In this document: positions 8,962 through 16,764 of the stretch, piece by piece
Position numbering within the stretch: position 1 is the first letter of the stretch
Layout: every line of letters starts with the position of its first letter
DNA from: DATGMB01 sp035293845
GTDB lineage: Bacteria; Acidobacteriota; Terriglobia; Bryobacterales; Bryobacteraceae
Direction of reading: 5' to 3'
DNA length: 34,120 nucleotides
NCBI GenBank assembly: GCA_035293845.1
Contig: DATGMB010000158.1
Coordinates: forward strand, 1-34,120
Program-made: the position numbers and the translations under genes
The notes under the pieces: model-generated
What the model was told of the DNA's origin: nothing
The model's input: the letters and a program-made list of their open reading frames with translations, nothing else
The model's database searches: none

Positions 8962-9915
8962 ATGCTGGAACGTGTGCTATACCACGACCATTGCTTCGAC
9001 GGAGCGGCTTCCGCTGCGTTCTTCAGCCGCTTCATCGCCGGAGCGATTCATCCGGACGCTGAATTCCGGTATACGGGGATGGCGCACAAGGCCTCCCAGT
9101 CGTTCGATCCGGAGCTGTTCGACGGCGACGAGAACGCCATTGTCGACTTCAAGTATTCGAGCGACCCCCGGCTGACCTGGTGGTTCGATCACCACCAGAG
9201 CGCCTTCCTCAGCCCCGAGGATGCCGAGCACTTCCGCCGCGACACCAGCGGCCGCAAGCTGTACAACCCCAGCTTTAAATCGTGCACCGCCTTCATCGCG
9301 GATGTCGCCTGCAACCGCTTCGGCTTCCGCGCGCCCGACCTCGACGACCTCGTCCACTGGTCCATCATCATCGATGGCGCGCAGTACAAGGACGCGAAGA
9401 GCGCCGTCGAGCTCGGCGCGCCCGCCATGAAGCTCACGCTGGTGATCGAGGCCGCCAAAGGCTCCGATATCGTCCAGAACATCATCCGCTGGATGCAGCG
9501 CCGTACGCTCGCCGAGATCGTGGCCGAGCCGGAGATCCAGCAGCTTTACCAGCCGCTCTACGAGCGCCATCTGCGGTCCATCGACATCATCCACGAGCGC
9601 TCGCGCGTCGAAGACGGCGTCATCTTCTTCGATCTCGCCGGCCAGGACGTCGAGGGCTACAACAAGTTCATCCCGTATTACCTGTTCCCGCAGTCCATCT
9701 ACACGGTTTCGGTGAGCCCGTCGAGCTTCCGCACCAAGATTTCGGTGGGCTCGAATCCGTGGGCCGTCGAGGAGCCGAAGCACAACCTGGCGACTATCTG
9801 CGAACGCTATGGCGGCGGCGGGCACGCCCGCGTCGGCGCCATCAGCCTGCCGCCCGGCGAGCTCGACCGCGCCCGCCAAGTCGCGGCTGAGATCGTAGCC
9901 GAGCTGAAGACGTAA
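8962..9915 (+). CDS. DHH/DHHA1 family phosphoesterase (NrnA-like)
   Basis: 317 aa from ATG 8962, which begins right at the conserved first strand (LERVLYHDHCFDGAASA). A TTG further upstream overlaps the previous stop and adds nothing conserved. Metal-binding motifs are D9/D13 in YHDHCFDG, D62 in VDFKY and the DHH triad at 76-78. The DHHA1 glycine-rich substrate motif GGGGHARVGA is at about 284-293. Such enzymes hydrolyse short oligonucleotides, pAp or cyclic-dinucleotide breakdown products in the cytoplasm. A c-di-AMP synthase is encoded elsewhere in this window, so a link to that messenger is possible but not shown. It is followed 10 nt later by the Uma2 gene. Confidence 0.92.
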   Translation: MLERVLYHDHCFDGAASAAFFSRFIAGAIHPDAEFRYTGMAHKASQSFDPELFDGDENAIVDFKYSSDPRLTWWFDHHQSAFLSPEDAEHFRRDTSGRKLYNPSFKSCTAFIADVACNRFGFRAPDLDDLVHWSIIIDGAQYKDAKSAVELGAPAMKLTLVIEAAKGSDIVQNIIRWMQRRTLAEIVAEPEIQQLYQPLYERHLRSIDIIHERSRVEDGVIFFDLAGQDVEGYNKFIPYYLFPQSIYTVSVSPSSFRTKISVGSNPWAVEEPKHNLATICERYGGGGHARVGAISLPPGELDRARQVAAEIVAELKT

Positions 9916-9925
9916 GGCGTAGAAT

Positions 9926-10444
9926 ATGAGCGTGGAGACGAAGGCGCTCGTTCCGGTCGAAGAATACCTGGCCACCAGTTACGAGCCCGATTGCGACTAC
10001 GTAGACGGCGAACTGGTGGAGCGGAACGTGGGAGAATTCGATCACGCGGATTTACAAGGGCAGATCTATGCCTACCTGCTGCGATACAGGAAGGCAGGCT
10101 GGATCGCGGTTGTCGAGCAACGGGTTCAAGTCGCCCGGACCCGCTTCCGCGTGCCGGACGTGTGCGTGGCGCGCGCAGAGAAGCCCATGCCGCAGATCTT
10201 CCGTACTCCTCCGGTAATCGTGATCGAGATCCTTTCGCCGGACGATCGCCTGAAGACAATGCAAAAGCGCATCGACGATTATCTCGCGTTCGGTGTTCCC
10301 AACGTCTGGCTGATTGATCCTCAGGAACGCCGCGCATTCATCTACACCCACGAAGGCAGCACGGAGTGCATGGACCTGATCCTCCGCGCCCGCGAGTGCG
10401 AGATCGTTCTGCCCCTGCCCGAGGTTTTCGCCGAGCTTCAGTAA
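9926..10444 (+). CDS. Uma2 family (DUF820) endonuclease-fold protein
   Basis: 172 aa from ATG 9926. It shows the Uma2 pattern: TSYEPDCDYVDGELVERN near the N-terminus, then RVPDVCVA, PPVIVIEILSPDDR, RIDDYLAFGVPNVWLIDPQ and a C-terminal VLPLPEVF. The PD and E(I)LSP elements form the PD-(D/E)xK nuclease-like core. These proteins are abundant in cyanobacteria, acidobacteria and planctomycetes; their natural function is unknown. The stop codon overlaps the convergent ribE stop by 7 nt (10438-10444). Confidence 0.9.
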   Translation: MSVETKALVPVEEYLATSYEPDCDYVDGELVERNVGEFDHADLQGQIYAYLLRYRKAGWIAVVEQRVQVARTRFRVPDVCVARAEKPMPQIFRTPPVIVIEILSPDDRLKTMQKRIDDYLAFGVPNVWLIDPQERRAFIYTHEGSTECMDLILRARECEIVLPLPEVFAELQ

Positions 10445-11064
10445 CCCTGCTCGCGCAGCCGCTCTACGGTAAGCCCGCCCTTCAAATCCAGCTTCCGCAG
10501 CAGCTTCTCGACGTGCTTCGCCAGCACATCGCACTCCAGGTTCACGCGCGCGCCCGGACGGTAGCCCCCAAGCGTCGTGTTCCGGTACGTGTGCGGGATG
10601 ATCGTCACGCTCAGTATGTCACCTTCGAGAGCCGCAATGGTCAGGCTGATGCCGTCGATCGCGATCGACCCCTTGTACACGAGGAATGGGTCCAACTCCG
10701 CCGGCACACGCACGCGCAGCCACCAGTTCTCTTCGCCCAGCGCATCGAGCGAGAGGAATTCGCCCGTGCCGTCCACGTGTCCTTGTACGATATGCCCGCT
10801 CAAGCGCCCTGCCGGCGAAAGCGGCCGTTCCAGGTTCACGCGCGCTCCAGGCCGCAGCGCGCCCAGGTTGCTGCGCCGCAGCGTCTCCGGCGCGACGTCC
10901 GCGGCGAAGGAATCGGACCGCAGGTCCACGGCCGTGAGGCATACGCCGTTGACGGCGATGCTCGCGCCCTCCGCGCTCCCTTCGAGTACCGTGGAACAGC
11001 GCACGCGGAGCCGCGGCGCTGCGGCCTCAACGGTCCCCAGCTCTTCAATAATTCCCGTGAACAT
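10438..11064 (-). CDS. ribE: Riboflavin synthase, alpha subunit
   Basis: 208 aa starting MFTGIIEELGTV, the invariant N-terminus of the family. Two lumazine-binding repeats are visible: NGVCLTAVDL...LRPGARVNLERPL in the first half and IDGISLTIAALEGD...YRPGARVNLECDVL in the second. GHIVQGHVDGTG links them. The enzyme dismutates two molecules of 6,7-dimethyl-8-ribityllumazine to riboflavin. The start (11064) lies inside the 3' end of ribD with a 20-nt overlap, implying translational coupling. The 3' end overlaps the convergent Uma2 gene by 7 nt. Confidence 0.96.
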   Translation of the reverse strand: MFTGIIEELGTVEAAAPRLRVRCSTVLEGSAEGASIAVNGVCLTAVDLRSDSFAADVAPETLRRSNLGALRPGARVNLERPLSPAGRLSGHIVQGHVDGTGEFLSLDALGEENWWLRVRVPAELDPFLVYKGSIAIDGISLTIAALEGDILSVTIIPHTYRNTTLGGYRPGARVNLECDVLAKHVEKLLRKLDLKGGLTVERLREQGY

Positions 11065-12157
11065 CGATGTACCCTTCCACCGCGAACTCGTCCGGCGGAA
11101 TCGCATGCACCGTCACGCCGTGCACGCGGATCGCATCCGACCGCCGCCGCCGCCCGATTCCCCCCGCGAGCGGTAGCGCCTCCAGCCCGCCCAGGATCTT
11201 CGGGCCGTAGTAAAAGAACACGCGATCGACGCAGCCCGTTTCGAGCGCTGTCCAGTTCAGCTTGCTGCCCGCTTCGATCATCAGCGACAGGTACTGCTCG
11301 CTCGCGAGCCACCGGATCAGCCCGCGCAGGTCCGCGCGCCCGCCCGGTCCGTCCATCACCAGCACCCGAACGCCACGGCCTTCCAGCAGCTTGCGGCGCT
11401 CTACCGACGAGGCCGAGGTCGTGACCACCGCCACATCGCCCGCCGCGCCGCGCGCCATTTGCGAATCGAGCGGCAGCCGGAGCTGCGAATCCATTACGAT
11501 GCGCAGCAGCGGCCGCGAGCGCGGCAGGCCGGAGCGGTCCGTGAGCCGGCAGTCGTCCGCCAGCACCGTGCCGATTCCCGTGAGGATCGCGTCGTGCTCG
11601 TGCCGCAGTTGCTGCACGTGCGCGCGCGCCTTCTCGCTCGTGATCCACCCGCGGTTATCGTCCGGCGCCGAGATCTTTCCGTCCAGCGTGATCGCCGCCT
11701 TCAGCGTCACGAGCGGCCTGCCGGTGCGCATGAAATGGACAAAGGCCTCGTTAAGCTTCGCCGCCTCCGCGGTGTACTCGCGCGCCACGTCCACCTGGAT
11801 GCCCGCCGCGCGCAGCATGCGGAAGCCTTCGCCGGAAACCCGGGGGTTCGGGTCCTCCATCGCCGCCACGACGCGCGCGATTCCCGCCGCGATCACCGCG
11901 TTCGCGCAGGCCGGCGTGCGGCCCTGGTGCGAGCATGGCTCCAGGTTCAGATAGAGCGTCGCGCCACGGGCCCGCTCGCCCGCGTCCTCGATGGCCAGCA
12001 CCTCCGCGTGCTTCAACCCGGTGTAGGTGTGAAAGCCGCGGCCCACGATCTCGCCATCGCGCGCCAGCACCGCGCCTACCATTGGGTTGGGACTGGTCTG
12101 GCCGCGCCCCTGCCTCGCCAGGGCGAGCGCCTCGCGCATGAGTTCGGCGTCGGTCAT
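11045..12157 (-). CDS. ribD: Bifunctional pyrimidine deaminase/reductase of riboflavin synthesis
   Basis: 370 aa. The N-terminal deaminase has the zinc site HAE (H50, catalytic E52) and PCSHQGRTPAC (C75, C84). The C-terminal half is the NADPH-dependent reductase, with TLKAAITLDGKIS, a DAILTGIGTVLADDCRLT segment and the conserved LMIEAGSKLNWTAL. Together they carry out steps two and three of riboflavin synthesis. ATG 12157 overlaps the ftsY stop as ATGA (12154-12157), so it is in one operon with ftsY and ribE. No FMN riboswitch lies directly before it, which fits its place inside the operon. The other riboflavin genes (ribA/B, ribH) are not in this window. Confidence 0.96.
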   Translation of the reverse strand: MTDAELMREALALARQGRGQTSPNPMVGAVLARDGEIVGRGFHTYTGLKHAEVLAIEDAGERARGATLYLNLEPCSHQGRTPACANAVIAAGIARVVAAMEDPNPRVSGEGFRMLRAAGIQVDVAREYTAEAAKLNEAFVHFMRTGRPLVTLKAAITLDGKISAPDDNRGWITSEKARAHVQQLRHEHDAILTGIGTVLADDCRLTDRSGLPRSRPLLRIVMDSQLRLPLDSQMARGAAGDVAVVTTSASSVERRKLLEGRGVRVLVMDGPGGRADLRGLIRWLASEQYLSLMIEAGSKLNWTALETGCVDRVFFYYGPKILGGLEALPLAGGIGRRRRSDAIRVHGVTVHAIPPDEFAVEGYIDVHGNY

Positions 12158-13101
12158 TCGAACAAGGACTGGATGAACTTCTCGGCGTCGAACGGCAGCA
12201 AGTCCTCGGCCTTCTCGCCGACCCCGATGTACCGGATCGGCAGGTTCAGCTCGCGCGCGATGGCGATCACGATCCCGCCCTTCGCTGTCCCGTCGAGCTT
12301 CGTCAGCACGATACCCGTGACGCCCGAGGTCTCGGTGAATTTGCGCGCCTGCTCCAGCCCGTTCTGCCCGGTGGTGGCATCGAGCACCAGCAGCACCTCA
12401 TGCGGCGCGCTGGGGATTACCTTCTTGGCCGTGCGGCTCATCTTCTGCAACTCGGCCATCAGGTTTTCCTTGGTCTGCAGCCGGCCGGCGGTATCGACGA
12501 TCACGTAATCCGCCTTGCGCGCCCGCGCCGCGTTCAGCGCATCGAAGAGCACCGCGCTCGGGTCGCTGCCGGCGCTCTGCCGGACCACCGGCGAGCCCGT
12601 GCGCTCGCCCCAGATCTCGAGCTGTTCGATCGCCGCCGCGCGGAACGTATCCGCCGCGCAGAGAAGCACCGTGCGCTGCTCGGCCTGGAAGCGCGCCGCC
12701 AGCTTGCCGATCGTCGTGGTCTTTCCCGAGCCGTTGACTCCCACCACCAGCACCACCGCGGGCGGCTCGGCGACGCGCGCCGGTGCGCGCTCGCTTGCCT
12801 CCAGGATTTCGAGCAGGTGCTCGCGGATCAGCCCGCGCAGCTCGGCGGCGTCGTTCAACTGGTGCCGCCCCACGCGCTCCCGGATGCGCTCCAGGATCTC
12901 CTCGGTGGTGCGCACTCCGATATCGGCGGAGATCAGCGTGAACTCGAGCTCGTCGAGCAGATCGGCGTCGATCTCGCGCCTGCCCTGCAGGGCGTCTTCC
13001 AGCGCCGAAACCAGCCCGGCGCGCGTCTTCTGCACGCCGCTCTTGAGTTTTTCGAGAAGCGACGGCTCCTGCTCCACGGAGCCGAACAGAGTCTGAATCA
13101 T
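12154..13101 (-). CDS. ftsY: Signal recognition particle receptor FtsY
   Basis: 315 aa with the SRP-type NG domain. An N domain of helices occupies residues 1-100. The GTPase follows: P-loop GVNGSGKTTT (about 121-130), DTFRAAAIEQLEIW, VIVDTAGR, and TKLDGTAKGG, then IRYIGVGEKAEDLLPFD at the C-terminus. There is no acidic A domain, as in many compact FtsY proteins. It acts at the membrane as the docking partner of the Ffh-SRP complex during co-translational insertion. It is the first gene of ftsY-ribD-ribE. Upstream, TACAAT (13117-13112) is a plausible -10 box ending 10 nt before the ATG, with no Shine-Dalgarno. Confidence 0.97.
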   Translation of the reverse strand: MIQTLFGSVEQEPSLLEKLKSGVQKTRAGLVSALEDALQGRREIDADLLDELEFTLISADIGVRTTEEILERIRERVGRHQLNDAAELRGLIREHLLEILEASERAPARVAEPPAVVLVVGVNGSGKTTTIGKLAARFQAEQRTVLLCAADTFRAAAIEQLEIWGERTGSPVVRQSAGSDPSAVLFDALNAARARKADYVIVDTAGRLQTKENLMAELQKMSRTAKKVIPSAPHEVLLVLDATTGQNGLEQARKFTETSGVTGIVLTKLDGTAKGGIVIAIARELNLPIRYIGVGEKAEDLLPFDAEKFIQSLFE

Positions 13102-13111
13102 TGTTGCTTAG

Positions 13112-13117
13112 ATTGTA
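13112..13117 (-). promoter_or_regulatory. Putative -10 box of the ftsY-ribD-ribE operon
   Basis: TACAAT on the minus strand matches five of six consensus bases, 10 nt before the ftsY ATG. The -35 region at the right distance is poor (TGGGCC). The 5' leader would be at most a few bases. Confidence 0.4.
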
Positions 13118-13170
13118 CCGAACCACGCAGGGCCGGCCCATGGCCGGCGAGTCCGTGATAAGCGTAGACT

Positions 13171-14130
13171 ATGTCCACCATCCGCACGGCGGCCATCTTC
13201 GGCGCGACCGGCGCCATCGGGACGCACCTCGGCAGCGAACTCGATCGCCGCGGCATCCCCTTCCGCGCCGTCGGCCGCCGCAAGGCGCGGCTCGAGGAGA
13301 CCTTTGGCGCGTTGCCTCGCGCCGAGATCCGTGAAGCCGATGCCGCCGATATCGCCTCCGCCACCGCCGCCCTGCGGGGCGCCGATACCGTTTTCTACAC
13401 CCTCGGCCTGCCGTATCCCCAGCATCGGCTGCACCCCGTGCTGATGCGCAATACGTTGCAAGCCGCCGAGGCCGCGGGCGTAGCGCGCCTCGTGCTCGTC
13501 TCCAGCGTTTACCCTTTCGGCGTTCCGCGCACCGCCAGGGTGGCGGAGACTCATCCGCGGGTCCCGTGCTCGCGCAAGGGCGAATACCGCAAGCAGCAGG
13601 AAGACCTGGTGCTCGAAGCCCACGCCAAGGGCAGCATCGCCGCCTCGATCCTCCGGCTCCCGGACTTCTACGGCCCCGGCGCGGACCTGAGCCTTGCGCA
13701 CTTGATATTCCAGGCGGCCGTCCAGGGCAAGACGGCCACATGGCTCGGGCCCGCGGGCACGCCGCACGAGTTCGTTTACGTTCCGGATACCGCGCCTGTC
13801 CTGGCGGAGCTCGCAGAGGCGGAGGATTGCTACGGCCAGGCCTGGCACTTCGCCGGCCCCGGCCCGATCTCCGGTATCGATTTCATCACCCGCGTCTACC
13901 GCGCCGCCGGCCGCGCGCCCAAATACCGCACGGTTGGCCCCGGGCTCATGAAGATCCTGGGCTGGTTCAAGGCCGATTACGCCGAAGTGCAGGAGATGAT
14001 GTACCTGCAGGAAACCCCAGTCCTCCTCGACGATTCCAAGCTCCTCGCCCGCTTCCCCGAAACCCGTAAGACGCCATACGACGAAGGAATCCGCGCCACA
14101 CTGCAGCCGGCAGGCGGCCCGCGAGTGTAG
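13171..14130 (+). CDS. NAD-dependent epimerase/dehydratase family (extended SDR-like) protein
   Basis: 319 aa from ATG 13171. The N-terminus has the Rossmann motif of the family (AAIFGATGAIGTHLG, a GxxGxxG pattern). VFYTLGLPYPQ and LVLVSSVYPFG follow, then EYRKQQEDLVLEA at the place of the catalytic YxxxK (here Y-R-K-Q-Q, with the lysine shifted), and SILRLPDFYGPGAD. The overall layout is that of atypical extended SDRs that act on sugar nucleotides or act as NAD(P)-binding reductases. It is divergent from ftsY across a 69-nt gap and stands alone. The substrate is unknown. Confidence 0.85.
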   Translation: MSTIRTAAIFGATGAIGTHLGSELDRRGIPFRAVGRRKARLEETFGALPRAEIREADAADIASATAALRGADTVFYTLGLPYPQHRLHPVLMRNTLQAAEAAGVARLVLVSSVYPFGVPRTARVAETHPRVPCSRKGEYRKQQEDLVLEAHAKGSIAASILRLPDFYGPGADLSLAHLIFQAAVQGKTATWLGPAGTPHEFVYVPDTAPVLAELAEAEDCYGQAWHFAGPGPISGIDFITRVYRAAGRAPKYRTVGPGLMKILGWFKADYAEVQEMMYLQETPVLLDDSKLLARFPETRKTPYDEGIRATLQPAGGPRV

Positions 14131-14181
14131 CATCTCGCACATGGCCCGCCATCTGCACAGACCACCGTGAGGAGTGTAGAT

Positions 14182-14739
14182 ATGACACCCATTGGTATCA
14201 TTGTGCTGATCGCGGCGATTGTGATCGCCTGCGTGCTGGCGTGGTATCTCGTGCGCGAGCGCCGCTCGCGCCGTCTGCGCTCGCGCTTCGGTCCCGAATA
14301 CGAGCACACGCTGGGCGAGTACACCAGCCGCTCACGAGCCGAAGAGGCGCTCGAGCGCCGCGAGCGCCGCATCGAGCGCATCCCGATCCGCGGCCTCTCG
14401 CGCGAGGAGCATGATCGCTTCGCCCGCGAGTGGCACGATCTCCAGTCCCGCTTTGTCGACGATCCGCCGGGTTCTATTGCCGAAGCAGACCGCCTGGTGT
14501 GCGAAGTGATGCGCACCCGCGGCTATCCGGTCACCGACTTCGAGCGCCGCACGGAGGACCTCTCCGTCGACCACCCCTACGTGGTCAGCAACTACCGCGC
14601 GGCGCATGCGATTGCCCTCCGTCACGAGAAGGGCGAGGCCAGCACGGAGGACCTGCGGCAGGCGCTCGTCCATTACCGTGATCTTTTCGATGAACTGTTG
14701 GAGGCCCAGGTGGCAGGCCCCAGGGAGACCAGACGATGA
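14182..14739 (+). CDS. Membrane-anchored protein with a conserved C-terminal domain of unknown function
   Basis: 185 aa from ATG 14182, preceded by GAGGAG at 7 nt. Residues about 3-24 form one transmembrane helix (IGIIVLIAAIVIACVLAWYLV), followed by a basic cytoplasmic stretch (RERRSRRLRSRFG) and a charged region (SRAEEALERRERRIERI). The C-terminal part contains DRFAREWHDLQSRFVDDP, AEADRLVCEVMRTRGYPV, SVDHPYVVSNYRAAHAIA and ASTEDLRQALVHYRDLF. Very similar hypothetical proteins occur in actinobacteria and acidobacteria; no function is known to me. It overlaps the next gene by ATGA, and that gene repeats part of the same domain. Confidence 0.88.
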   Translation: MTPIGIIVLIAAIVIACVLAWYLVRERRSRRLRSRFGPEYEHTLGEYTSRSRAEEALERRERRIERIPIRGLSREEHDRFAREWHDLQSRFVDDPPGSIAEADRLVCEVMRTRGYPVTDFERRTEDLSVDHPYVVSNYRAAHAIALRHEKGEASTEDLRQALVHYRDLFDELLEAQVAGPRETRR

Positions 14740-15077
14740 CGAATCAAGAACCACTTTCGACGGCCGATTTTGTCCAATCCGGATCCGGCGCCGCCCGCGA
14801 GGAAAGCCCGGGTCCGCTGCTGCCGGGCGACACTGTGCAGCAGCTCCGCGATCGCTGGAACCAGATCCAGGCCGGCTTCGTCGACGAGCCGCGCGCCAGC
14901 GTCCAGCAGGCGGACGAACTCGTCGCGCTTGCCATGCGCCGCATTACGGAGACCTTCGCCGCCGAGCGCGAGGGACTTGAACAGCAGTGGGGCCGCGGCA
15001 ACGACGTTTCCACCGAGGACCTGCGACAGGCGCTCCGGAAGTACCGCTCGTTCTTTCAGCGGCTCCTGACCGTTTGA
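14736..15077 (+). CDS. Small soluble paralogue of the preceding protein's C-terminal domain
   Basis: 113 aa, with no membrane segment. QLRDRWNQIQAGFVDEPRAS, QQADELVALAMRRITET and VSTEDLRQALRKYRSFFQRLL line up with the corresponding blocks of the upstream protein (REWHDLQSRFVDDPPGS, AEADRLVCEVMRTRGYP, ASTEDLRQALVHYRDLFDELL). The middle SVDHP...AAHAIA section of the longer protein is missing. The ATGA overlap (14736-14739) indicates coupled translation and probably a functional pair. I do not recognise a biochemical function. Confidence 0.85.
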   Translation: MTNQEPLSTADFVQSGSGAAREESPGPLLPGDTVQQLRDRWNQIQAGFVDEPRASVQQADELVALAMRRITETFAAEREGLEQQWGRGNDVSTEDLRQALRKYRSFFQRLLTV

Positions 15078-15109
15078 AACGCTGCCGCTGTAGTGGAAAC
15101 CGCGCTTCG

Positions 15110-15176
15110 CGGGTCTTAGGAACGTACACCGTCCGCCGCCTTCACGGCGCAGACGGTGCGCGTCCCTTAAGACCCG
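15110..15176. repeat. 67-nt near-perfect palindrome (long stem-loop)
   Basis: Outer arms CGGGTCTTA and TAAGACCCG pair perfectly. The pairing continues inward through GGAACGTACACCGTC against GACGGTGCGCGTCC with few mismatches, and ends in a CGCCG/CGGCG mini-stem with a six-base loop. About 22 of 24 outer arm positions correspond, with one bulge. It sits 32 nt after the stop at 15077 and just before the ATG at 15178. It could be a strong terminator for the upstream pair, though without a T-tract, or a REP-like mobile palindrome. A smaller hairpin (CGCG-ctt-CGCG, 15101-15111) abuts its left end. Confidence 0.85.
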
Positions 15177-15177
15177 A

Positions 15178-16764
15178 ATGTATCCACCACCGCTACCGGC
15201 GCTGAGGCCGGCGTGTACCCGCGCGCCGGAAAGCCGCGCCCGCAAACTACCGCTCGATGCCGCTGCCTGCGTGTGCGTCTTCGCCTGGCTGGCGGCGCGC
15301 GCGGCCATCCAGTCCATCACCATCGATGAGGCCGATACGTACCTCGCGTTCGTCGGGCGGCGCTACCCTTCCCATTGGGAAGCCGCCGCGAACAACCATG
15401 TGTTGAACTCGCTGCTCATGCGCCTCTCGGTTGCTCTGTTCGGAGCGTCCCAATGGAGCCTGCGGCTGCCCGCGCTCGCCGGCGCCGCGGTCTACATCGC
15501 GGCCGCGCTCGCGCTGGCGCGGCGGCTAGGAGGAGGCGGCTTCCTCCGCGGGTGCATTCTCGCCTGCCTGTTGTGCAATCCCTTCGTGATGGATCACCTC
15601 GTCGCAGCGCGCGGTTACAGCATGGCCCTGGGATTCCTGGTGGCCTGCCTGGCTCTGGCGGCACGCGAAGCGCCCGTGGAGAGTGAGCTCCGGCAATGCG
15701 CGGTGTGCTCGGCCGCGGCGGCGCTCTCGTTTTGCGCCAACTTCTCCTTCGCCATCGCCGATGCCGCGCTGCTCCTTCTCATTTCGCTCCGGCTCGCCCG
15801 TCGCGAGGCGGCTCGTTGCACAGACCGCCGTGAGCGGGTGGCCGCGTGCACACGGGTGCTCCTGGCGGCGGTCCTCCCCGGCGCGCTCATCGCGCTGCTG
15901 ATCGTCGGATCGGTGCTGGCCGAATGGGCCAAGGGAGGCGACCTGGTCTGGGGTGCGGCCACGATGCGGCAGACGTTCCAGAGCGTCGTCCGCGCCTCGC
16001 TGTTCGAGCCCAACCCCTATATGCTGAATCCGGTCCTCCTCCGGATGGCGAAACGTGCAAGCTCTCTGCTGTTTCCCATGCTGGCTGCGTCGTGCGCTTT
16101 ACGCATCGCCCTCGTCGCGACCGCGCGCCGGAAATGGGCGCCGCCCGCAGCATTCGCCGCTGCCATTGCCTGGGTCAGCGGCGGCGTGGCCGCGCTCGCT
16201 CTCGCAGGCCACTACCTGCTCCACCGCTTCTTCCACATTCTCCTGCCGCTGGACCGCACCGCGGTGTTCCTCGCGCCGCTGGCCTTTCTCTTCGCGGGCG
16301 CTCTGGCCGCGATCCCGATCGAGACGCGCGCCGGCCGAATGTCGCAGCGGGTTGCCACGGGCGTCCTGGCAGCCTTTAGCATCTATTTCCTTTGCTGCCT
16401 GCGACTGACGTATTTCCGCACCTGGCAGTTCGATGCCGACGCCGCGCAGCTCTACCGCACGCTCGCCTCCTGCAACCACCGCTATGGCGTGACCGCCGTG
16501 TCTGCCAACTGGCGCTACGTCGCCGTGCTGAACTTCTACCGCGCCGCATCCGGAGACGAAACGCTGGAGCCTGTTCCGCCGGGGCCGAACGTGGTTGCCT
16601 GGTACCCGCCTGGAAAGGACGCGTATGTGCTCTATCTGCCCGCCGACCAGCCCTTCGTCGATCGCGAGCACCTGAGCATCGTTTACTCGGACGGCGCGAC
16701 TGGTTCGGCCGTGGCGGTTCCGCGGTGGGCCGCTACGCGAGCAGTTCGCCTGTCATCACCGTGA
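15178..16764 (+). CDS. Polytopic membrane protein, GT-C (PMT/ArnT-like) glycosyltransferase type
   Basis: 528 aa with roughly ten hydrophobic helices in the first 410 residues and a soluble C-terminal domain. After the first helix comes ITIDEADTYLAFVG, the acidic loop motif expected of GT-C enzymes that use lipid-linked sugars. Then come NNHVLNSLLMRLSVALFG and SLRLPALAGAAVYIAAALALARRL, the usual conserved order of this superfamily. The function would be transfer of a sugar from a polyprenyl phosphate donor on the outer face of the membrane. The acceptor is unknown. The start is uncertain: ATG 15178 lies immediately after the long palindrome and has no Shine-Dalgarno. The 3' end overlaps the convergent PhzF-like gene by 32 bp. 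Confidence 0.82.
   Translation: MYPPPLPALRPACTRAPESRARKLPLDAAACVCVFAWLAARAAIQSITIDEADTYLAFVGRRYPSHWEAAANNHVLNSLLMRLSVALFGASQWSLRLPALAGAAVYIAAALALARRLGGGGFLRGCILACLLCNPFVMDHLVAARGYSMALGFLVACLALAAREAPVESELRQCAVCSAAAALSFCANFSFAIADAALLLLISLRLARREAARCTDRRERVAACTRVLLAAVLPGALIALLIVGSVLAEWAKGGDLVWGAATMRQTFQSVVRASLFEPNPYMLNPVLLRMAKRASSLLFPMLAASCALRIALVATARRKWAPPAAFAAAIAWVSGGVAALALAGHYLLHRFFHILLPLDRTAVFLAPLAFLFAGALAAIPIETRAGRMSQRVATGVLAAFSIYFLCCLRLTYFRTWQFDADAAQLYRTLASCNHRYGVTAVSANWRYVAVLNFYRAASGDETLEPVPPGPNVVAWYPPGKDAYVLYLPADQPFVDREHLSIVYSDGATGSAVAVPRWAATRAVRLSSP

Noticed and set aside
14131..15177. tRNA or other structured RNA gene around the palindrome at 15110-15176
   Set aside because: A single long hairpin without cloverleaf, CCA end or known RNA motif; no tRNA-like arms were found here or elsewhere in the window.
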